Positions 10,327 to 20,476 of a stretch of DNA of 64,000 nucleotides are shown piece by piece. The notes beneath the pieces were generated by a model. It ran no database searches. It saw only the letters and a list, made by a program, of their open reading frames with translations, and was not told where the DNA came from. Position numbers and translations under genes: made by a program. The number at the start of each line of letters is the position of its first letter. The first letter of the stretch is position 1. Source of the DNA: Georgenia wutianyii (GTDB lineage Bacteria > Actinomycetota > Actinomycetes > Actinomycetales > Actinomycetaceae); NCBI RefSeq assembly GCF_006349365.1, contig NZ_CP040899.1, positions 1,674,001 through 1,738,000 on the forward strand, written 5' to 3'.

Positions 10327-10345
10327 CCCACCCGAGGGAGGGACC

Positions 10346-10870
10346 ATGGAGGTCAGGGTGCCGCGGGTCGTGGCGCTGCAGGCCGCGAGCGAGCTGCTCG
10401 ACCGGCTGCGCGACCAGCACGGGCCGCTGATGATGCACCAGTCGGGCGGCTGTTGCGACGGCTCCTCCCCCATGTGCTACCCGCAGGGGGAGTTCATCGT
10501 CGGGGACCGCGAGGTCCTCCTCGGCGTGCTCGACCTGCGGCTGTTCACCGGGCAGGTGCGCCCCGACGCGCCCGCCGACGAGGACGGCGTGCCGGTGTGG
10601 ATCTCGGCCCAGCAGTTCGGGGCGTGGAGCCACACCCAGCTCGTCCTGGACGTCGTGCCCGGCCGCGGCGCCGGGTTCAGCGTCGAGGGCCCCGAGGGGG
10701 TCCGCTTCCTCACCCGCTCCCGGGTGTTCAACGACGCCGAGCTGCGGGCGCTGGAGAGCCAGCCGGTCCTCACCGGAGCGGACTGGGACACCGGTGCCCG
10801 CCCGCCCGCCGCGACCCACCCCCAGGTGGTCACGGAGGTCGCCGAGGCGTGCGCCATCCCGCGCGCGTGA
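10346..10870 (+). CDS. DUF779 domain protein
   Basis: Small cysteine-bearing protein regularly encoded after ExaC-type aldehyde dehydrogenases; function unknown, perhaps redox or assembly support for the enzyme. 174 aa, with the DUF779 core HGPLMMHQSGGCCDGSSPMC near residues 30-48 and the conserved PVWISAQQFGAWSHTQLVLDVV near 88-108. About 40 residues of extra C-terminal sequence follow the FLTRSRVF motif. ATG at 10346 has GAGGGAGGG directly upstream. Family assignment is secure, function inferred only from context. Confidence 0.88.
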   Translation: MEVRVPRVVALQAASELLDRLRDQHGPLMMHQSGGCCDGSSPMCYPQGEFIVGDREVLLGVLDLRLFTGQVRPDAPADEDGVPVWISAQQFGAWSHTQLVLDVVPGRGAGFSVEGPEGVRFLTRSRVFNDAELRALESQPVLTGADWDTGARPPAATHPQVVTEVAEACAIPRA

Positions 10871-10895
10871 CGCCGGAGGACATACCCTCGTGCGC

Positions 10896-11198
10896 ATGAC
10901 CGTCTTCGCCGTCGAGTACACCTACGACACGAACCGCACCGACGACCTCGCCGCGATCCGGCCCGAGCACCGGGAGTTCGTCGCCGGTCTCGTCGACGCC
11001 GGCTCGCTCCTCGCCTCCGGCCCGTGGCTGGACAACGCCGCCCCCGGCGCCCTCCTCATCGTCCTCGCCGAGGACGTCGACGGCGCCTTCCGGCTGCTGG
11101 ACGAGGACCCCTTCCACCGGGCGCACCTCATCACCAAGCGCACCGCCAGGCCGTGGAACCCGGTCCTGGGGGCGCTGCGCGAGCACGCGACGCTCTGA
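10896..11198 (+). CDS. YciI family protein
   Basis: Small ferredoxin-like alpha+beta barrel protein of the YciI family, about 100 aa, no known enzymatic role in this branch. Visible core: FAVEYTYDTNRTDDLAAIRP, HREFVAGLVDAGSLLASGPW (the conserved His and the Gly-Pro turn), and PFHRAHLI near residue 75. An in-frame GTG at 10890 is better spaced (9 bases) from the GGAGGA at 10875; ATG at 10896 was kept because it matches the family start. It is 25 bp after DUF779 and 14 bp before the MscS gene, so probably in one operon. Confidence 0.85.
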   Translation: MTVFAVEYTYDTNRTDDLAAIRPEHREFVAGLVDAGSLLASGPWLDNAAPGALLIVLAEDVDGAFRLLDEDPFHRAHLITKRTARPWNPVLGALREHATL

Positions 11199-11212
11199 CC
11201 CGGCAGGCACCC

Positions 11213-12286
11213 ATGGACGACCTCTGGCCCTTCCTCCGGTGGATCATCGCGCTCCTCGCCGCCGCGGCGGCGGTCGCGCTCGTGATGTTCACCGTCTACG
11301 TCATCGTCCGCCGGCTGTCGGACCGCGGCGCCCCCCGCCTGCACGCCGCCTGGCTGCGGGTGCGCCGTCCGTTCGGCGCGCTCGTGCTGGCCATCGCCCT
11401 GCGCATCGCCTTCGGGACGACAGCCGAGGCGGGCACCGTGCGGGACGTCGGCATGCACGTGCTGCTCATCGCCATCATCGTCAGCGGCGTCTGGTTCGCG
11501 GCGACCATCGTGCTCGCCTGGCTCGAGCAGACCCAGCGCCGCGTCGTCGCCCGCAAGCAGGACGACCGTGACCGGCGCCGCACGCGTACCCAGATGCTCC
11601 TCATCCGGCGCCTCGTCAACGCCGGCTTCATCGTCGTCGGCGCGGCGATGGCGCTCCTCACCTTCCCCGGGGTCGAGCGCATCGGCACGACGATCCTCGC
11701 CTCCGCCGGCCTGCTGTCGGTGGTCGTCGGCATCGCGGCGCAGAGCAGCCTCGGCAACCTCTTCGCCGGGCTCCAGCTCGCGTTCACCGACGCGATCCGG
11801 ATCGGGGACATCGTCGAGGTCGACGGCACGTACAGCACGATCGAGGACATCACGCTGTCCTACGTCGTCGTGAGCATCTGGGACGAGCGGCACAAGGTGC
11901 TGCCCTCGACGTACTTCACCACCCAGCCGTTCATCAACTGGAGCCGGACCGGCGACACGGTCACCGGCGTCGTCTACTTCGAGCTCGACTGGCGCACCGA
12001 CTTCGAGCGGATGCGGGCCGCCTTCGACGCGTTCGTCGAGCAGCACCCCGCGTGGGACAAGCGCGGGAAGTCGCTCCTCGTCACCGACTCCACCGGCGGG
12101 CACGTCACCGTCCGCGCGCTCGTGACGACGGCGAACACCGACGACGACTGGACCCTGCGCTGCGCCGTGCGGGAGCACCTCGTCGTGTGGCTGCGGGACA
12201 ACGACCCGCAGGCGCTGCCGGTGCGGCGCGTCACCCTGCCGCCGTACGGCCCGGACCACGAGCCGGCGGCCGACGTCGCGGGCTGA
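11213..12286 (+). CDS. small-conductance mechanosensitive channel (MscS family)
   Basis: Membrane channel that opens under hypo-osmotic shock. 357 aa with hydrophobic segments near residues 8-32, 60-75, 80-100 and 140-160. The pore-lining MscS signature SVVVGIAAQSSLGNLFAGL is followed by DAIRIGDIVEVDG, near 178-206, and a cytoplasmic beta/alpha domain with the PSTYFTTQPFINWSR motif near 225. A basic linker (RRVVARKQDDRDRRR) lies between transmembrane parts. It converges with hrpB; a 6-bp hairpin of GGCTGA/TCAGCC lies between the stops. Confidence 0.92.
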   Translation: MDDLWPFLRWIIALLAAAAAVALVMFTVYVIVRRLSDRGAPRLHAAWLRVRRPFGALVLAIALRIAFGTTAEAGTVRDVGMHVLLIAIIVSGVWFAATIVLAWLEQTQRRVVARKQDDRDRRRTRTQMLLIRRLVNAGFIVVGAAMALLTFPGVERIGTTILASAGLLSVVVGIAAQSSLGNLFAGLQLAFTDAIRIGDIVEVDGTYSTIEDITLSYVVVSIWDERHKVLPSTYFTTQPFINWSRTGDTVTGVVYFELDWRTDFERMRAAFDAFVEQHPAWDKRGKSLLVTDSTGGHVTVRALVTTANTDDDWTLRCAVREHLVVWLRDNDPQALPVRRVTLPPYGPDHEPAADVAG

Positions 12287-12295
12287 GCCGCCGCG

Positions 12296-14809
12296 TCAGC
12301 CGTGCCCGGGCCGCTTGGTCCGGGTCGTGGGGGGCGCCGTGGCCGGGTCCTCCGGCCACGGGTGCCTGGGGTAGCGCCCGCGCAGCTCGGCGCGCACCTG
12401 CGGGTAGCCGGTGCGCCAGAAGCCGGCGAGGTCGGCGGTGACGGCGGCGGGGCGCCGGGCCGGGGAGAGCAGCTCGAGCACGAGCGGCACCCGGCCACCC
12501 GCCAGCGCCGGGGCGCCGCGCCAGCCGAAGACCTCCTGGATGCGCACCGCGAGTCTCGGGCGGGCCGGGTCGGTGTAGTCGACGCGGACCGCCGAGCCGG
12601 TGGGCACGGTGACCCGCTCGGGGGCGAGCTCGTCCAGCCGCCCGGCCTCCGGCCACGGCAGCAGCCTGCGCAGCGCGCTCGTCGTGTCGAGCCGGGCGAG
12701 GTCGCGGCTGCCGCGCACCCCGGCGAGGTCCGGACCCAGCCACTCCCCCACCCGGGCGAGGAGAGCGTCGTCCGAGACGTCGGGCCACGGGTCACCGAGC
12801 GCGGCGTGGAGGAACGCCAGTCGCTGCCGCAGGAGGAGGGCGCCGGCGGGCCACGGGACGAGGCCGAGCCCTTCGGCGCGCAGGCCGTCGCGGACCGCCG
12901 CGGCCACGAGGTCGGCCGGCGGGTGCGCGAGCGGCTCGGAGGACAGCTCGATCGCACCCAGGTGCTCCACCCGCCGGGCGACGAGCCGGCCGGAGCGCCA
13001 CGCGACGTCATCGCTCGTGCGCAGCAGGTGCGCCCCCGCCTCCCGGGCGGTCGCCTCGTCGACGGGCGCCGCCGCCCGGACGACGGCGTCGGGCTGCCCC
13101 GGGGTGCGGGTCGCGTCGGCCACGGCGACCCACTCGGCGCCGCCGAGCCCGCCCGCGGGCAGTCGCGCGCCGGCGCCCCCGGCCATGAGGTAGACCTCCG
13201 ACCCCGGACGGCGACGGGCGATCCGGTCGGGGTGGGCGAGTGCGGTGACCAGCCCGACGGCGAGGTCGAGAGAAGGCGGGGCGCCGCCGGGGCCTCCCGC
13301 GGCGGCGTCCTGCCGTGAGCGGGTGACCAGGCGCTCCCACCGGTCGGCCTCGCGGCGCCAGGCCGACCGGCCGCCCGCCCGGGCGCGGCGCAGCGCGGCC
13401 GGCAGGTCGAGGTCCTGCGGCCCGGCGTCCTCGGCGAGCAGGGCGACGACCTCGGCCGCCGTGCGCGGACCGACGGCGGCCGCGCCGTCGAGCAGGGCGC
13501 GGGCCAGGCGTGGGTCGGCTCCGACGGCGGCGATCGCCCGGCCGCGCTCGGTCACGGTGCCGTCGGGAGCGAGCGCGCCGATGTCGGTGAGGACAGAGCG
13601 GGCCGCGGTGGCGGCGGCCGGCGGGGGCGGGTCGAGCAGGGCCAGGCCGACGCCGTCCGGTGCGCCCCACACGGCGAGCTCGAGCAGCGGTCCGGTGAGG
13701 TCGGCGGTGAGGATCTCCGGCTGGGGGTGGCGGGCGAGCCGCGCGTGCTCGCCCTGCGACCAGCACCGGTAGACGGTCCCGGGGCCCTGACGTCCGGCGC
13801 GGCCCGCGCGCTGCTCCGCCGACGCCTGGCTCACGCTGCGGGTGACGAGCCCGGCCAGCCCGCGGTGGTGGTCGGTGCGCGGCTCGCGCGCCAGCCCGGC
13901 GTCCACGACCACGCGCACGCCGGGCACGGTGAGGGAGGACTCGGCCACCGCCGTCGAGACGACGACCCTGCGGGCGGTGCCCGGGCGCAGCGCCCGGTCC
14001 TGCTCGGCGGCCGGGAGCCGGCCGTGGAGCGGCAGCACCTCCACGCCCGTGCCCGACGTGCGGCGCACGACGTCGTCGACCTCGCGCGCTCCCGGGAGGA
14101 AGACGAGGACGTCCCCCTCCTGCTCGCGCAGCGCCCGCTGGACGACGTCGGCCACGTGCCCGAGGAACGCCGGGCTCGTGCCTCGCGGGGTGAGCCGGGG
14201 TGCCGTGCGCGGGGGCGGGCACCACACGGTGTCCACCGGGTGCAGCGCGCCGGGCACCGTGACCACCGGTGTGCCCGCGCCGAGCACCGCCGCCACCCGC
14301 TCGGCCTCAACGGTCGCGGACATCGCGACGAGGGCGAGGTCCTCGCGCAGCGTCGCGCGCACCTCGACGAGCATGGCGAGCAGGAGGTCGGAGTCGACCT
14401 GCCGCTCGTGGACCTCGTCGAGCACGACGGCGCGCACCCCGGGCAGCTCCGGGTCGCGCTGCAGACGCCGCAGGAGGGTGCCCGCCGTGACGAACTCCAC
14501 GACAGTCGTCGGACCGCTGCGCCGGTCGCCCCGGACGGCGAACCCGGACGTCGCCCCGACCGGCTCCCCGAGCAGCGCGGCCAGGCGCGCCGCGGCGGCG
14601 CGGGCGGCGATCCGGCGCGGCTGCGTGACGACGACCCTGCCGCCCAGCGCGACCGCGATCGCGGGTGGGACGAGGGTCGTCTTGCCGCTGCCGGGCGCGG
14701 ACTGGAGGACCGCGGTGCCGGCCGTGCCCACGGCGTCGGTCAGCTCGGCGAGGCCAGCCGCGACGGGCAGGTCGGGCGGGTCGGCGAGGAGCTGGGCGAG
14801 GGCGGTCAC
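12296..14809 (-). CDS. hrpB: ATP-dependent helicase HrpB
   Basis: DEAH-box-type RNA helicase of the HrpB family, 837 aa, cytoplasmic. Helicase motifs in order: Walker A APGSGKTT near residue 40, DEVHERQVDSD near 130, SATVEAE near 165, VVSTAVAESSLTVPGV near 290 and QRAGRAGRQGPGTVYR near 325. The HrpB-specific C-terminal region with FWRTGYPQVRAELRGRYPRHPWPEDP closes the protein. GTG at 14809 (VTALAQLLADPPDLPV) was preferred to an upstream ATG because the extra residues are non-conserved. The physiological role of HrpB in actinobacteria is not established. Confidence 0.92.
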   Translation of the reverse strand: MTALAQLLADPPDLPVAAGLAELTDAVGTAGTAVLQSAPGSGKTTLVPPAIAVALGGRVVVTQPRRIAARAAAARLAALLGEPVGATSGFAVRGDRRSGPTTVVEFVTAGTLLRRLQRDPELPGVRAVVLDEVHERQVDSDLLLAMLVEVRATLREDLALVAMSATVEAERVAAVLGAGTPVVTVPGALHPVDTVWCPPPRTAPRLTPRGTSPAFLGHVADVVQRALREQEGDVLVFLPGAREVDDVVRRTSGTGVEVLPLHGRLPAAEQDRALRPGTARRVVVSTAVAESSLTVPGVRVVVDAGLAREPRTDHHRGLAGLVTRSVSQASAEQRAGRAGRQGPGTVYRCWSQGEHARLARHPQPEILTADLTGPLLELAVWGAPDGVGLALLDPPPPAAATAARSVLTDIGALAPDGTVTERGRAIAAVGADPRLARALLDGAAAVGPRTAAEVVALLAEDAGPQDLDLPAALRRARAGGRSAWRREADRWERLVTRSRQDAAAGGPGGAPPSLDLAVGLVTALAHPDRIARRRPGSEVYLMAGGAGARLPAGGLGGAEWVAVADATRTPGQPDAVVRAAAPVDEATAREAGAHLLRTSDDVAWRSGRLVARRVEHLGAIELSSEPLAHPPADLVAAAVRDGLRAEGLGLVPWPAGALLLRQRLAFLHAALGDPWPDVSDDALLARVGEWLGPDLAGVRGSRDLARLDTTSALRRLLPWPEAGRLDELAPERVTVPTGSAVRVDYTDPARPRLAVRIQEVFGWRGAPALAGGRVPLVLELLSPARRPAAVTADLAGFWRTGYPQVRAELRGRYPRHPWPEDPATAPPTTRTKRPGHG

Positions 14810-14880
14810 CGGACCAGTGTGCCGCGCCACAGCCGCTCTCCCGCCGTGCCGACCCGCGCGGCCCACGCCACACTGACCCG

Positions 14881-16023
14881 ATGCGAACCGTAGGTGTGGA
14901 GGAAGAGCTGCTGCTGGTCGGGACCGACTCGGGGCGTGCGGTGGCCCGGGCGACCCAGGTCCTCCGGCGGGCCGAGGTGCTCGCCGGCAGCCGGTCCTCC
15001 GGGATCTCCGCCGCGGCGTCCTCGACCCCGGGGTCGAGCATCGACGGCGAGCTGCAGCGCGAGCAGGTCGAGACCGACACCGCTCCCCACCACGACATGA
15101 CCGCGCTCGGCGAGGAGCTCCTCGAGTGGCGGGTGCGGGCCGACTCCGCCGCCCGCCGCGAGGGCACCCGCGCCGTCGCCCTGGCCACCTCCCCCCTCCC
15201 CGCCGAGCCGAGCGCCGCCGACGACGAGCGCTACCAGCGCATCGTCGAGCGCTACGGCCAGATCGGGCGCGAGCAGCTCATCTGCGGGTGCCACGTCCAC
15301 GTGTCCGTCGACTCCGACGACGAGGCGATCGGCGCCCTGGACCGGGCGCGCGTCTGGCTGCCGACCCTTCTCGCGCTCAGCGCCAACTCCCCCTTCTGGC
15401 AGGGCGGGGACTCCGGGTACGCCTCCTACCGGCCCGAGGTGATGATCCGCTGGCCCGTCGCCGGGCCTCCCGACGTCTTCGGCTCGGCCGCCGCCTACCG
15501 GCGGCGGATCGAGGAGATGATGGCCACCGGCGTCATCCTCGACGAGGGCATGGTCTACCTCGACGCCCGGCCCTCACGCTCCTACCCGACGCTCGAGCTC
15601 CGGGTGGCGGACGTGTGCCAGGACGCACGCGACACCGTCCTGCTCGCCGCACTCTCGCGCGCGCTCGTCGAGACGGCCGCCGGGCAGTGGGCGTCGGGCG
15701 ACCCCGCCCCGGACGTGCCCACCCAGATGCTCAGGCTGGCGACGTGGCAGGCCTCCCGCTACGGCACGGGCGGTGAGCTCCTCGACCCGTTCACCCACCG
15801 GCCGCGTCCGGCGGGCGAGGTGCTCGACCTCCTCGTCGCCCACGTGCGCCCCGCGCTCGAGGAGTACGGGGACACCGAGCTCGTCCTCGACGGACTCGCC
15901 CGCCTGCAGCGCGTCGGCACGGGTGCCGACCGTCAGCGGCGGGTGCTGGAGCGCACCGGCAGCCTGCACGACGTCGTCCAGGCCGCGGTGCGCATGACGC
16001 TGGGACAGGAAGGAGAGGGCTGA
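14881..16023 (+). CDS. glutamate-cysteine ligase-like carboxylate-amine ligase (YbdK family)
   Basis: ATP-grasp-like ligase of the YbdK/GCS2 family, 380 aa; YbdK has weak gamma-glutamylcysteine synthetase activity, but the in vivo substrate of most members is unknown. Landmarks: RTVGVEEELLLV at the N-terminus (acidic metal ligands), GELQREQVET near residue 58, CGCHVHVSVDS near 138 with the conserved His-Val-His, and YPTLELRVADVC near 235. It starts 70 bp from the divergent hrpB and its stop overlaps the next start as TGATG. Linkage with a Rieske oxidoreductase and a FUSC exporter suggests a substrate other than plain glutathione precursors. Confidence 0.87.
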   Translation: MRTVGVEEELLLVGTDSGRAVARATQVLRRAEVLAGSRSSGISAAASSTPGSSIDGELQREQVETDTAPHHDMTALGEELLEWRVRADSAARREGTRAVALATSPLPAEPSAADDERYQRIVERYGQIGREQLICGCHVHVSVDSDDEAIGALDRARVWLPTLLALSANSPFWQGGDSGYASYRPEVMIRWPVAGPPDVFGSAAAYRRRIEEMMATGVILDEGMVYLDARPSRSYPTLELRVADVCQDARDTVLLAALSRALVETAAGQWASGDPAPDVPTQMLRLATWQASRYGTGGELLDPFTHRPRPAGEVLDLLVAHVRPALEEYGDTELVLDGLARLQRVGTGADRQRRVLERTGSLHDVVQAAVRMTLGQEGEG

Positions 16024-17612
16024 TGACCTCACTGTGGCTGGGCGCCGGGCCGGGGACGGTGCCGGACGCCGAGCGGCTCGCCGCTGAGCCGGTCACCGGA
16101 CGCTACGACGTCGCCGTCGTCGGTGCGGGACTCACCGGGCTCGCGACCGCCGTCCTGCTCGCACGGGCCGGGGTGCGCGTCGTCGTGCTCGAGGCGCGGT
16201 GGATCGGGGCCGGCACGACCGGCCACTCGACGGCGAAGGTGTCGCTCCTCCAGGGCACCCGGCTCTCGGCCATCGGTGCCCGTCACGGCGAGGACATGGT
16301 GCGCCAGTACGTCACGGGCAACCGGGTCGGCCAGGAGTGGCTTCTCGCCGAGAGCGCCCGGTGGGACGTGCCAGTCCAGCGCCGTGCCGCCCTCACCTAC
16401 GCGGCCGGTCCCCACCAGCTGCCCGCCGCCGAGGACGAGCACGCCGCGGCGCTGAGGGCCGGCTTGCCCGTCGAGTGGCACGAGGAGCTCTCCGCGCCCT
16501 TCCCCGCGCTTGCCGGCACGTGGCTCGCCGACCAGGCGCAGGTCGACCCCGTCCAGCTGCTCGCCGCGCTCGCCAGGGCGGCACAGGACGCCGGAGTCGT
16601 CATCCGGACGGGTGCCCGGGTGACCGAGCTGCGCGGCAAGGACGGCGCCGTCGCGACCAGTCGCGGCACCGTCCACGCCGACCGTGTCGTCCTCGCCACC
16701 GGGACCCCCTTCGCCGACCGCGGGGCCTACTTCGCCCGCCTCGAGCCGCAGCGGTCCTACGTGCTCGCGCTGGAGGTCGACGCGCCCACCGACCTCCCGA
16801 TGTCCATCACCGCCGGCACGCCGACCCGTTCGCTGCGCACGGCGCCGCACGGGGACGGGGAGGTCGTCCTCGTCGGCGGCGCCTCGCACGTCGTCGGCCG
16901 CACGGAGTCGCCCCGTGCCCGGGTGGAGAACCTCCTCAGCTGGGGGCGCCGCTGGTTCCCCGACGCGCGGCTCGTCGCCCGCTGGTCGGCCCAGGACTAC
17001 CACCCCGTCGACGAGCTGCCCTACGTCGGGCCGCTCGTGCCCCGCGACACGCGCGTCCACGTCGCCACCGGCTTCGCCAAGTGGGGCATGACCAACGGCG
17101 TGGCCGCCGCGCACCTGCTCGCCGCGGCCCTCGTGGGTGAGACGCCGGAGTGGTGCGACGCGTACCGCACGTGGAGCCGCCACGAGATGTCCGGTCTCAC
17201 CGAGGCGGTCCGGCTCAACGCCGGCGCTGCCGCACGGCTCGCGGGCGGGTACGTCCGGGCGATGACCGCCCCCGAGACCGGTTCGGCGCCGACGACGGCA
17301 GACGCGTCGGCCGCCGAGCAGGCGGACGCCACGCCCGTCCAGGAGGGCGGTTCGGACGCGGACGGGACGGCGGCCCCGGAGGCGCCGGCCGAGGGCACCG
17401 GCTGCGTCGTGCGGCACGGTCTGCACCCCGTCGCCGTCTCGACCGTGGACGGCGTCACCCGTGCCGTCTCGGCCGTGTGCCCCCACCTGGGCGGGGTGCT
17501 GCGCTGGAACGACGAGGAGATGTCCTGGGACTGCCCGCTCCACGGGTCGCGGTTCACCGCCGACGGCGAGCTGCTGGAGGGTCCTGCGACGCGCGGGCTC
17601 GCCACCCGATGA
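16023..17612 (+). CDS. FAD-dependent oxidoreductase with C-terminal Rieske domain
   Basis: 529-aa two-domain flavoprotein. A DAO-type FAD module begins with VAVVGAGLTGLATAVLLARAG (dinucleotide fold, residues 29-50) and ends near 390 with PYVGPLVPRDTRVHVATGFAKWGMTNG, the FAD-capping motif. An acidic Ala/Pro-rich linker (about 415-455) leads to a Rieske centre with CPHLGG and CPLHGSRF supplying the two Cys and two His ligands. Such fusions are usually called FAD-dependent oxidoreductase/Rieske proteins; the substrate is unknown. It is translationally coupled both upstream (TGATG) and downstream (ATGA), so it probably works with the YbdK ligase and FUSC exporter. Confidence 0.9.
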   Translation: MTSLWLGAGPGTVPDAERLAAEPVTGRYDVAVVGAGLTGLATAVLLARAGVRVVVLEARWIGAGTTGHSTAKVSLLQGTRLSAIGARHGEDMVRQYVTGNRVGQEWLLAESARWDVPVQRRAALTYAAGPHQLPAAEDEHAAALRAGLPVEWHEELSAPFPALAGTWLADQAQVDPVQLLAALARAAQDAGVVIRTGARVTELRGKDGAVATSRGTVHADRVVLATGTPFADRGAYFARLEPQRSYVLALEVDAPTDLPMSITAGTPTRSLRTAPHGDGEVVLVGGASHVVGRTESPRARVENLLSWGRRWFPDARLVARWSAQDYHPVDELPYVGPLVPRDTRVHVATGFAKWGMTNGVAAAHLLAAALVGETPEWCDAYRTWSRHEMSGLTEAVRLNAGAAARLAGGYVRAMTAPETGSAPTTADASAAEQADATPVQEGGSDADGTAAPEAPAEGTGCVVRHGLHPVAVSTVDGVTRAVSAVCPHLGGVLRWNDEEMSWDCPLHGSRFTADGELLEGPATRGLATR

Positions 17613-18712
17613 CGTTCGCCTGGCAGCGGGTCGCGCTACCGAGGGACGTGCGGAGTGCCTCGTGGTGGCGCGAGCGGTGGCGGCGCAACCCCCGGCTCGC
17701 ACTGGCCATCCGGGCGGCACTTGCGGCCGCGATCGCGTGGGCGGCCGTGGGCCTCCTCCCCGGCCCGGCCGCCGACTACCCGTACTACGCGCCGTTCGGC
17801 GCGGTCATCGCCACGACCTTCACCCTCGCCGGCTCGGTGCGTGAGTCGCTGCAGTCGGTGCTGGCCATCGTCGTCGGCGGCGCCGTCGGGTGGGCGGTCG
17901 ACCTCCTGCCGGCCACCGGGCCGGCGGCTGTCGCGCTCGTCGTCGTCCCGTCCGTCGTCCTCGCCGGGTGGCGGCTGCTGGGCTCGATGGGCAGCTGGGT
18001 CCCCACGGCCGCGCTGTTCACCCTCATCGTCGGGCACGGGGAGGAGATGTACGTCGGCGCCTACGCCGGGCTCACGCTCTTCGGGGCCGTCATCGGCATC
18101 CTCGTCAACGCCGTCCTGCCGCCGCTCCCGCTCGCCCCCGCCCAGGCCACGATCGCCCGGTTCCGCGCCACGCTGGCCGGGGACGTCGCCGCGCTCGCCG
18201 CGCTGCTCGACGGGGAGGAGCTGCCCTCGCTGCGGGAGTGGGACGACGAGCACGCCGTTGCCCCGCGCGAACGGGCCGCCATGGCCGCGGCGGTGACGGA
18301 GGTCGGGGAGGCGGCCCGCCGCAACCCCAGGGCGCGGCGGTACACCGCCTCGATCCAGGCGCTGCGGTACGAGGCGCGCACGCTCGACCGGCTCTCGCTC
18401 GTCGTCAGCGACCTCGCCGACCTGCTCCTCGGGGGCGTCGGCGACACCGACCGGGTCGAGGCACTGTCCGGAGGGACGCGCGAGCTGGTCCGCGACGCCC
18501 TCGGCACGATCGCGGCGGCGCTCGAGAACGTCACGGACGCCGGTACCGAGAGCGTGGAGGGCGGGCCTCCCTCGAGCCGCGAGGCGCACCGCGCCGTCGA
18601 GGAGGCGCGCCGCATCGCGCCCAGGCGGGACGACCAGCTCCTCGTCGACTCCGTGCTCGTCTCCCTGCGCCGGGCCTCGGACTCGCTCGCCCAGATGGAG
18701 CGGACCGACTGA
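17609..18712 (+). CDS. FUSC family membrane protein (aromatic-acid-exporter-like)
   Basis: 367-aa integral membrane protein with about six hydrophobic helices in residues 30-175 (including [18 protein letters not shown], the FUSC signature) and a cytoplasmic helical C-terminal half. FUSC proteins include fusaric-acid and aromatic-carboxylate exporters. It starts inside the last codons of the Rieske oxidoreductase (ATGA), which suggests export of that enzyme's product or substrate; this is inference from context. A second, much larger FUSC protein lies at 59.5-62.9 kb. Confidence 0.85.
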   Translation: MTFAWQRVALPRDVRSASWWRERWRRNPRLALAIRAALAAAIAWAAVGLLPGPAADYPYYAPFGAVIATTFTLAGSVRESLQSVLAIVVGGAVGWAVDLLPATGPAAVALVVVPSVVLAGWRLLGSMGSWVPTAALFTLIVGHGEEMYVGAYAGLTLFGAVIGILVNAVLPPLPLAPAQATIARFRATLAGDVAALAALLDGEELPSLREWDDEHAVAPRERAAMAAAVTEVGEAARRNPRARRYTASIQALRYEARTLDRLSLVVSDLADLLLGGVGDTDRVEALSGGTRELVRDALGTIAAALENVTDAGTESVEGGPPSSREAHRAVEEARRIAPRRDDQLLVDSVLVSLRRASDSLAQMERTD

Positions 18713-18783
18713 GGTCCGTCGCGCTCACGGCCGTGGCGCGCCATGATGGGGGGCGATCGCCCACCGAGCCCAGGAGCAGCACC

Positions 18784-20418
18784 GTGCCTCATCCCCAGGA
18801 CATCTCGACCACCCCCGAGTGGGCCGCGCTCGAGGATCACGCCGCGCGCACCGCGCGGACCACCCTGCGCGAGCTGTTCGACGCCGACCCCGAGCGGGGC
18901 ACCCGGCTGGCGCTGGAGGTGGGCGACCTCTACGTCGACTACTCGAAGAACGACGTCACCGACGAGACGCTCGCCCTGCTCGTCCGGCTGGCCGAGGCCG
19001 CCGGGCTCGCCGAGAAGACCGAGGCGATGTTCCGCGGCGAGCACATCAACTCCACCGAGGACCGCGCCGTCCTCCACACCGCGCTGCGCGCGCCGCGCGG
19101 CAGCGGGCTGGTCGTCGACGGCCAGGACGTCGACGCCGACGTCCACGCCGTCCTCGACAAGATGGCCGCGTTCAGCGAGCAGGTGCGCAGCGGCGAGTGG
19201 CGCGGCCACACCGGCAAGCGGATCGACCACGTCGTCAACATCGGCATCGGCGGGTCGGACCTCGGGCCGAAGATGGCGACCATCGCCCTCGCGCCCTACG
19301 CCACGCCCGACATCCGCTCCTCCTTCGTCTCCAACGTCGACGGCGACGACATCGCCGCCGTCCTCGCCGCCGCCGACCCCGAGACGACCCTCTTCATCGT
19401 CGCCTCCAAGACGTTCACGACGATCGAGACCATCACCAACGCGACGACGGCGCGCAGCTGGCTCCTCGCCGCGCTCGGTGACGAGGCCGCCGTCGCCAAG
19501 CACTTCGTCGCCGTGTCGACGAACACCGAGAAGGTCGCGGCGTTCGGGATCGACACCGCGAACATGTTCGGCTTCTGGGACTGGGTGGGCGGCCGGTACT
19601 CGATGACCTCCGCCGTCGGCCTCTCGCTCATGATCGCCATCGGGCCGGACAACTACCGCCAGATGCTCGACGGCTTCCACACCGTCGACACCCACTTCCG
19701 CACCACCCCGCTCGAGCGCAACGTGCCCGCCCTGCTCGGGCTCATCGGGGTGTGGCACCGCAACTTCCGCGGTGCGGCGACGCACGCCGTGCTGCCCTAC
19801 AGCGAGAACCTCTCGCGCTTCCCCGCCTACCTCCAGCAGCTCGACATGGAGTCCAACGGCAAGTCCGTGACGATCGACGGCTCGCCGGTGTCGGTCCAGA
19901 CCGGTCCGGTCGTGTGGGGCGAGCCGGGCACCAACGGGCAGCACGCGTTCTACCAGCTCATCCACCAGGGCACCCAGACGGTGCCGGCCGACCTCATCGG
20001 CCTCGTCCACCCGGGCGAGGAGGTTCCGGGCCACCACGACCAGCTCACCGCCAACCTCCTGGCGCAGGCCGAGGCGCTGGCGTTCGGCAAGTCGGCGGAC
20101 GAGGTGCGGGCCGAGGGCGTGCCGGAGGAGCTCGTCGCGCACAAGACGTTCGCGGGCAACTCCCCCACGACACTCCTGCTCGCCCCGCGCCTGACCCCGG
20201 CCGTGCTCGGGCAGCTCGTCGCGATCTACGAGCACAAGGTGTTCACCCAGGGCGTGGTGTGGGGGATCAACTCCTTCGACCAGTGGGGCGTGGAGCTCGG
20301 CAAGGTGCTCGCCAAGCGGATCGAGCCCGAGCTCAGCGCCGAGGAGGAGCCCGAGCTCGCGCACGACTCCTCGACCAACGCGCTCATCCGCCGCTACCGC
20401 CGCCTGCGCCGCTCCTGA
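18784..20418 (+). CDS. pgi: glucose-6-phosphate isomerase
   Basis: Interconverts glucose 6-phosphate and fructose 6-phosphate in glycolysis and gluconeogenesis; cytoplasmic dimer. 544 aa, standard length. Both PGI signatures are present: [12 protein letters not shown] near residue 155, and the second catalytic region [21 protein letters not shown] near 375 with the glutamate and histidine of the active site. [22 protein letters not shown] near 500 supplies the conserved lysine. GTG at 18784 fits [19 protein letters not shown]; the longer open frame upstream lies inside the FUSC gene. A strong hairpin follows the stop. Confidence 0.96.
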   Translation: MPHPQDISTTPEWAALEDHAARTARTTLRELFDADPERGTRLALEVGDLYVDYSKNDVTDETLALLVRLAEAAGLAEKTEAMFRGEHINSTEDRAVLHTALRAPRGSGLVVDGQDVDADVHAVLDKMAAFSEQVRSGEWRGHTGKRIDHVVNIGIGGSDLGPKMATIALAPYATPDIRSSFVSNVDGDDIAAVLAAADPETTLFIVASKTFTTIETITNATTARSWLLAALGDEAAVAKHFVAVSTNTEKVAAFGIDTANMFGFWDWVGGRYSMTSAVGLSLMIAIGPDNYRQMLDGFHTVDTHFRTTPLERNVPALLGLIGVWHRNFRGAATHAVLPYSENLSRFPAYLQQLDMESNGKSVTIDGSPVSVQTGPVVWGEPGTNGQHAFYQLIHQGTQTVPADLIGLVHPGEEVPGHHDQLTANLLAQAEALAFGKSADEVRAEGVPEELVAHKTFAGNSPTTLLLAPRLTPAVLGQLVAIYEHKVFTQGVVWGINSFDQWGVELGKVLAKRIEPELSAEEEPELAHDSSTNALIRRYRRLRRS

Positions 20419-20422
20419 CCGC

Positions 20423-20452
20423 CACCGGGGCGGCTCTCCTGCCGCCCCGGTG
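20423..20452 (+). terminator. terminator hairpin after pgi
   Basis: Perfect 11-bp stem (20423-20433 with 20442-20452) and an 8-base loop, five bases after the pgi stop. Confidence 0.65.
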
Positions 20453-20476
20453 CTCCGGCGGCTTGCCGGGCGCGCG

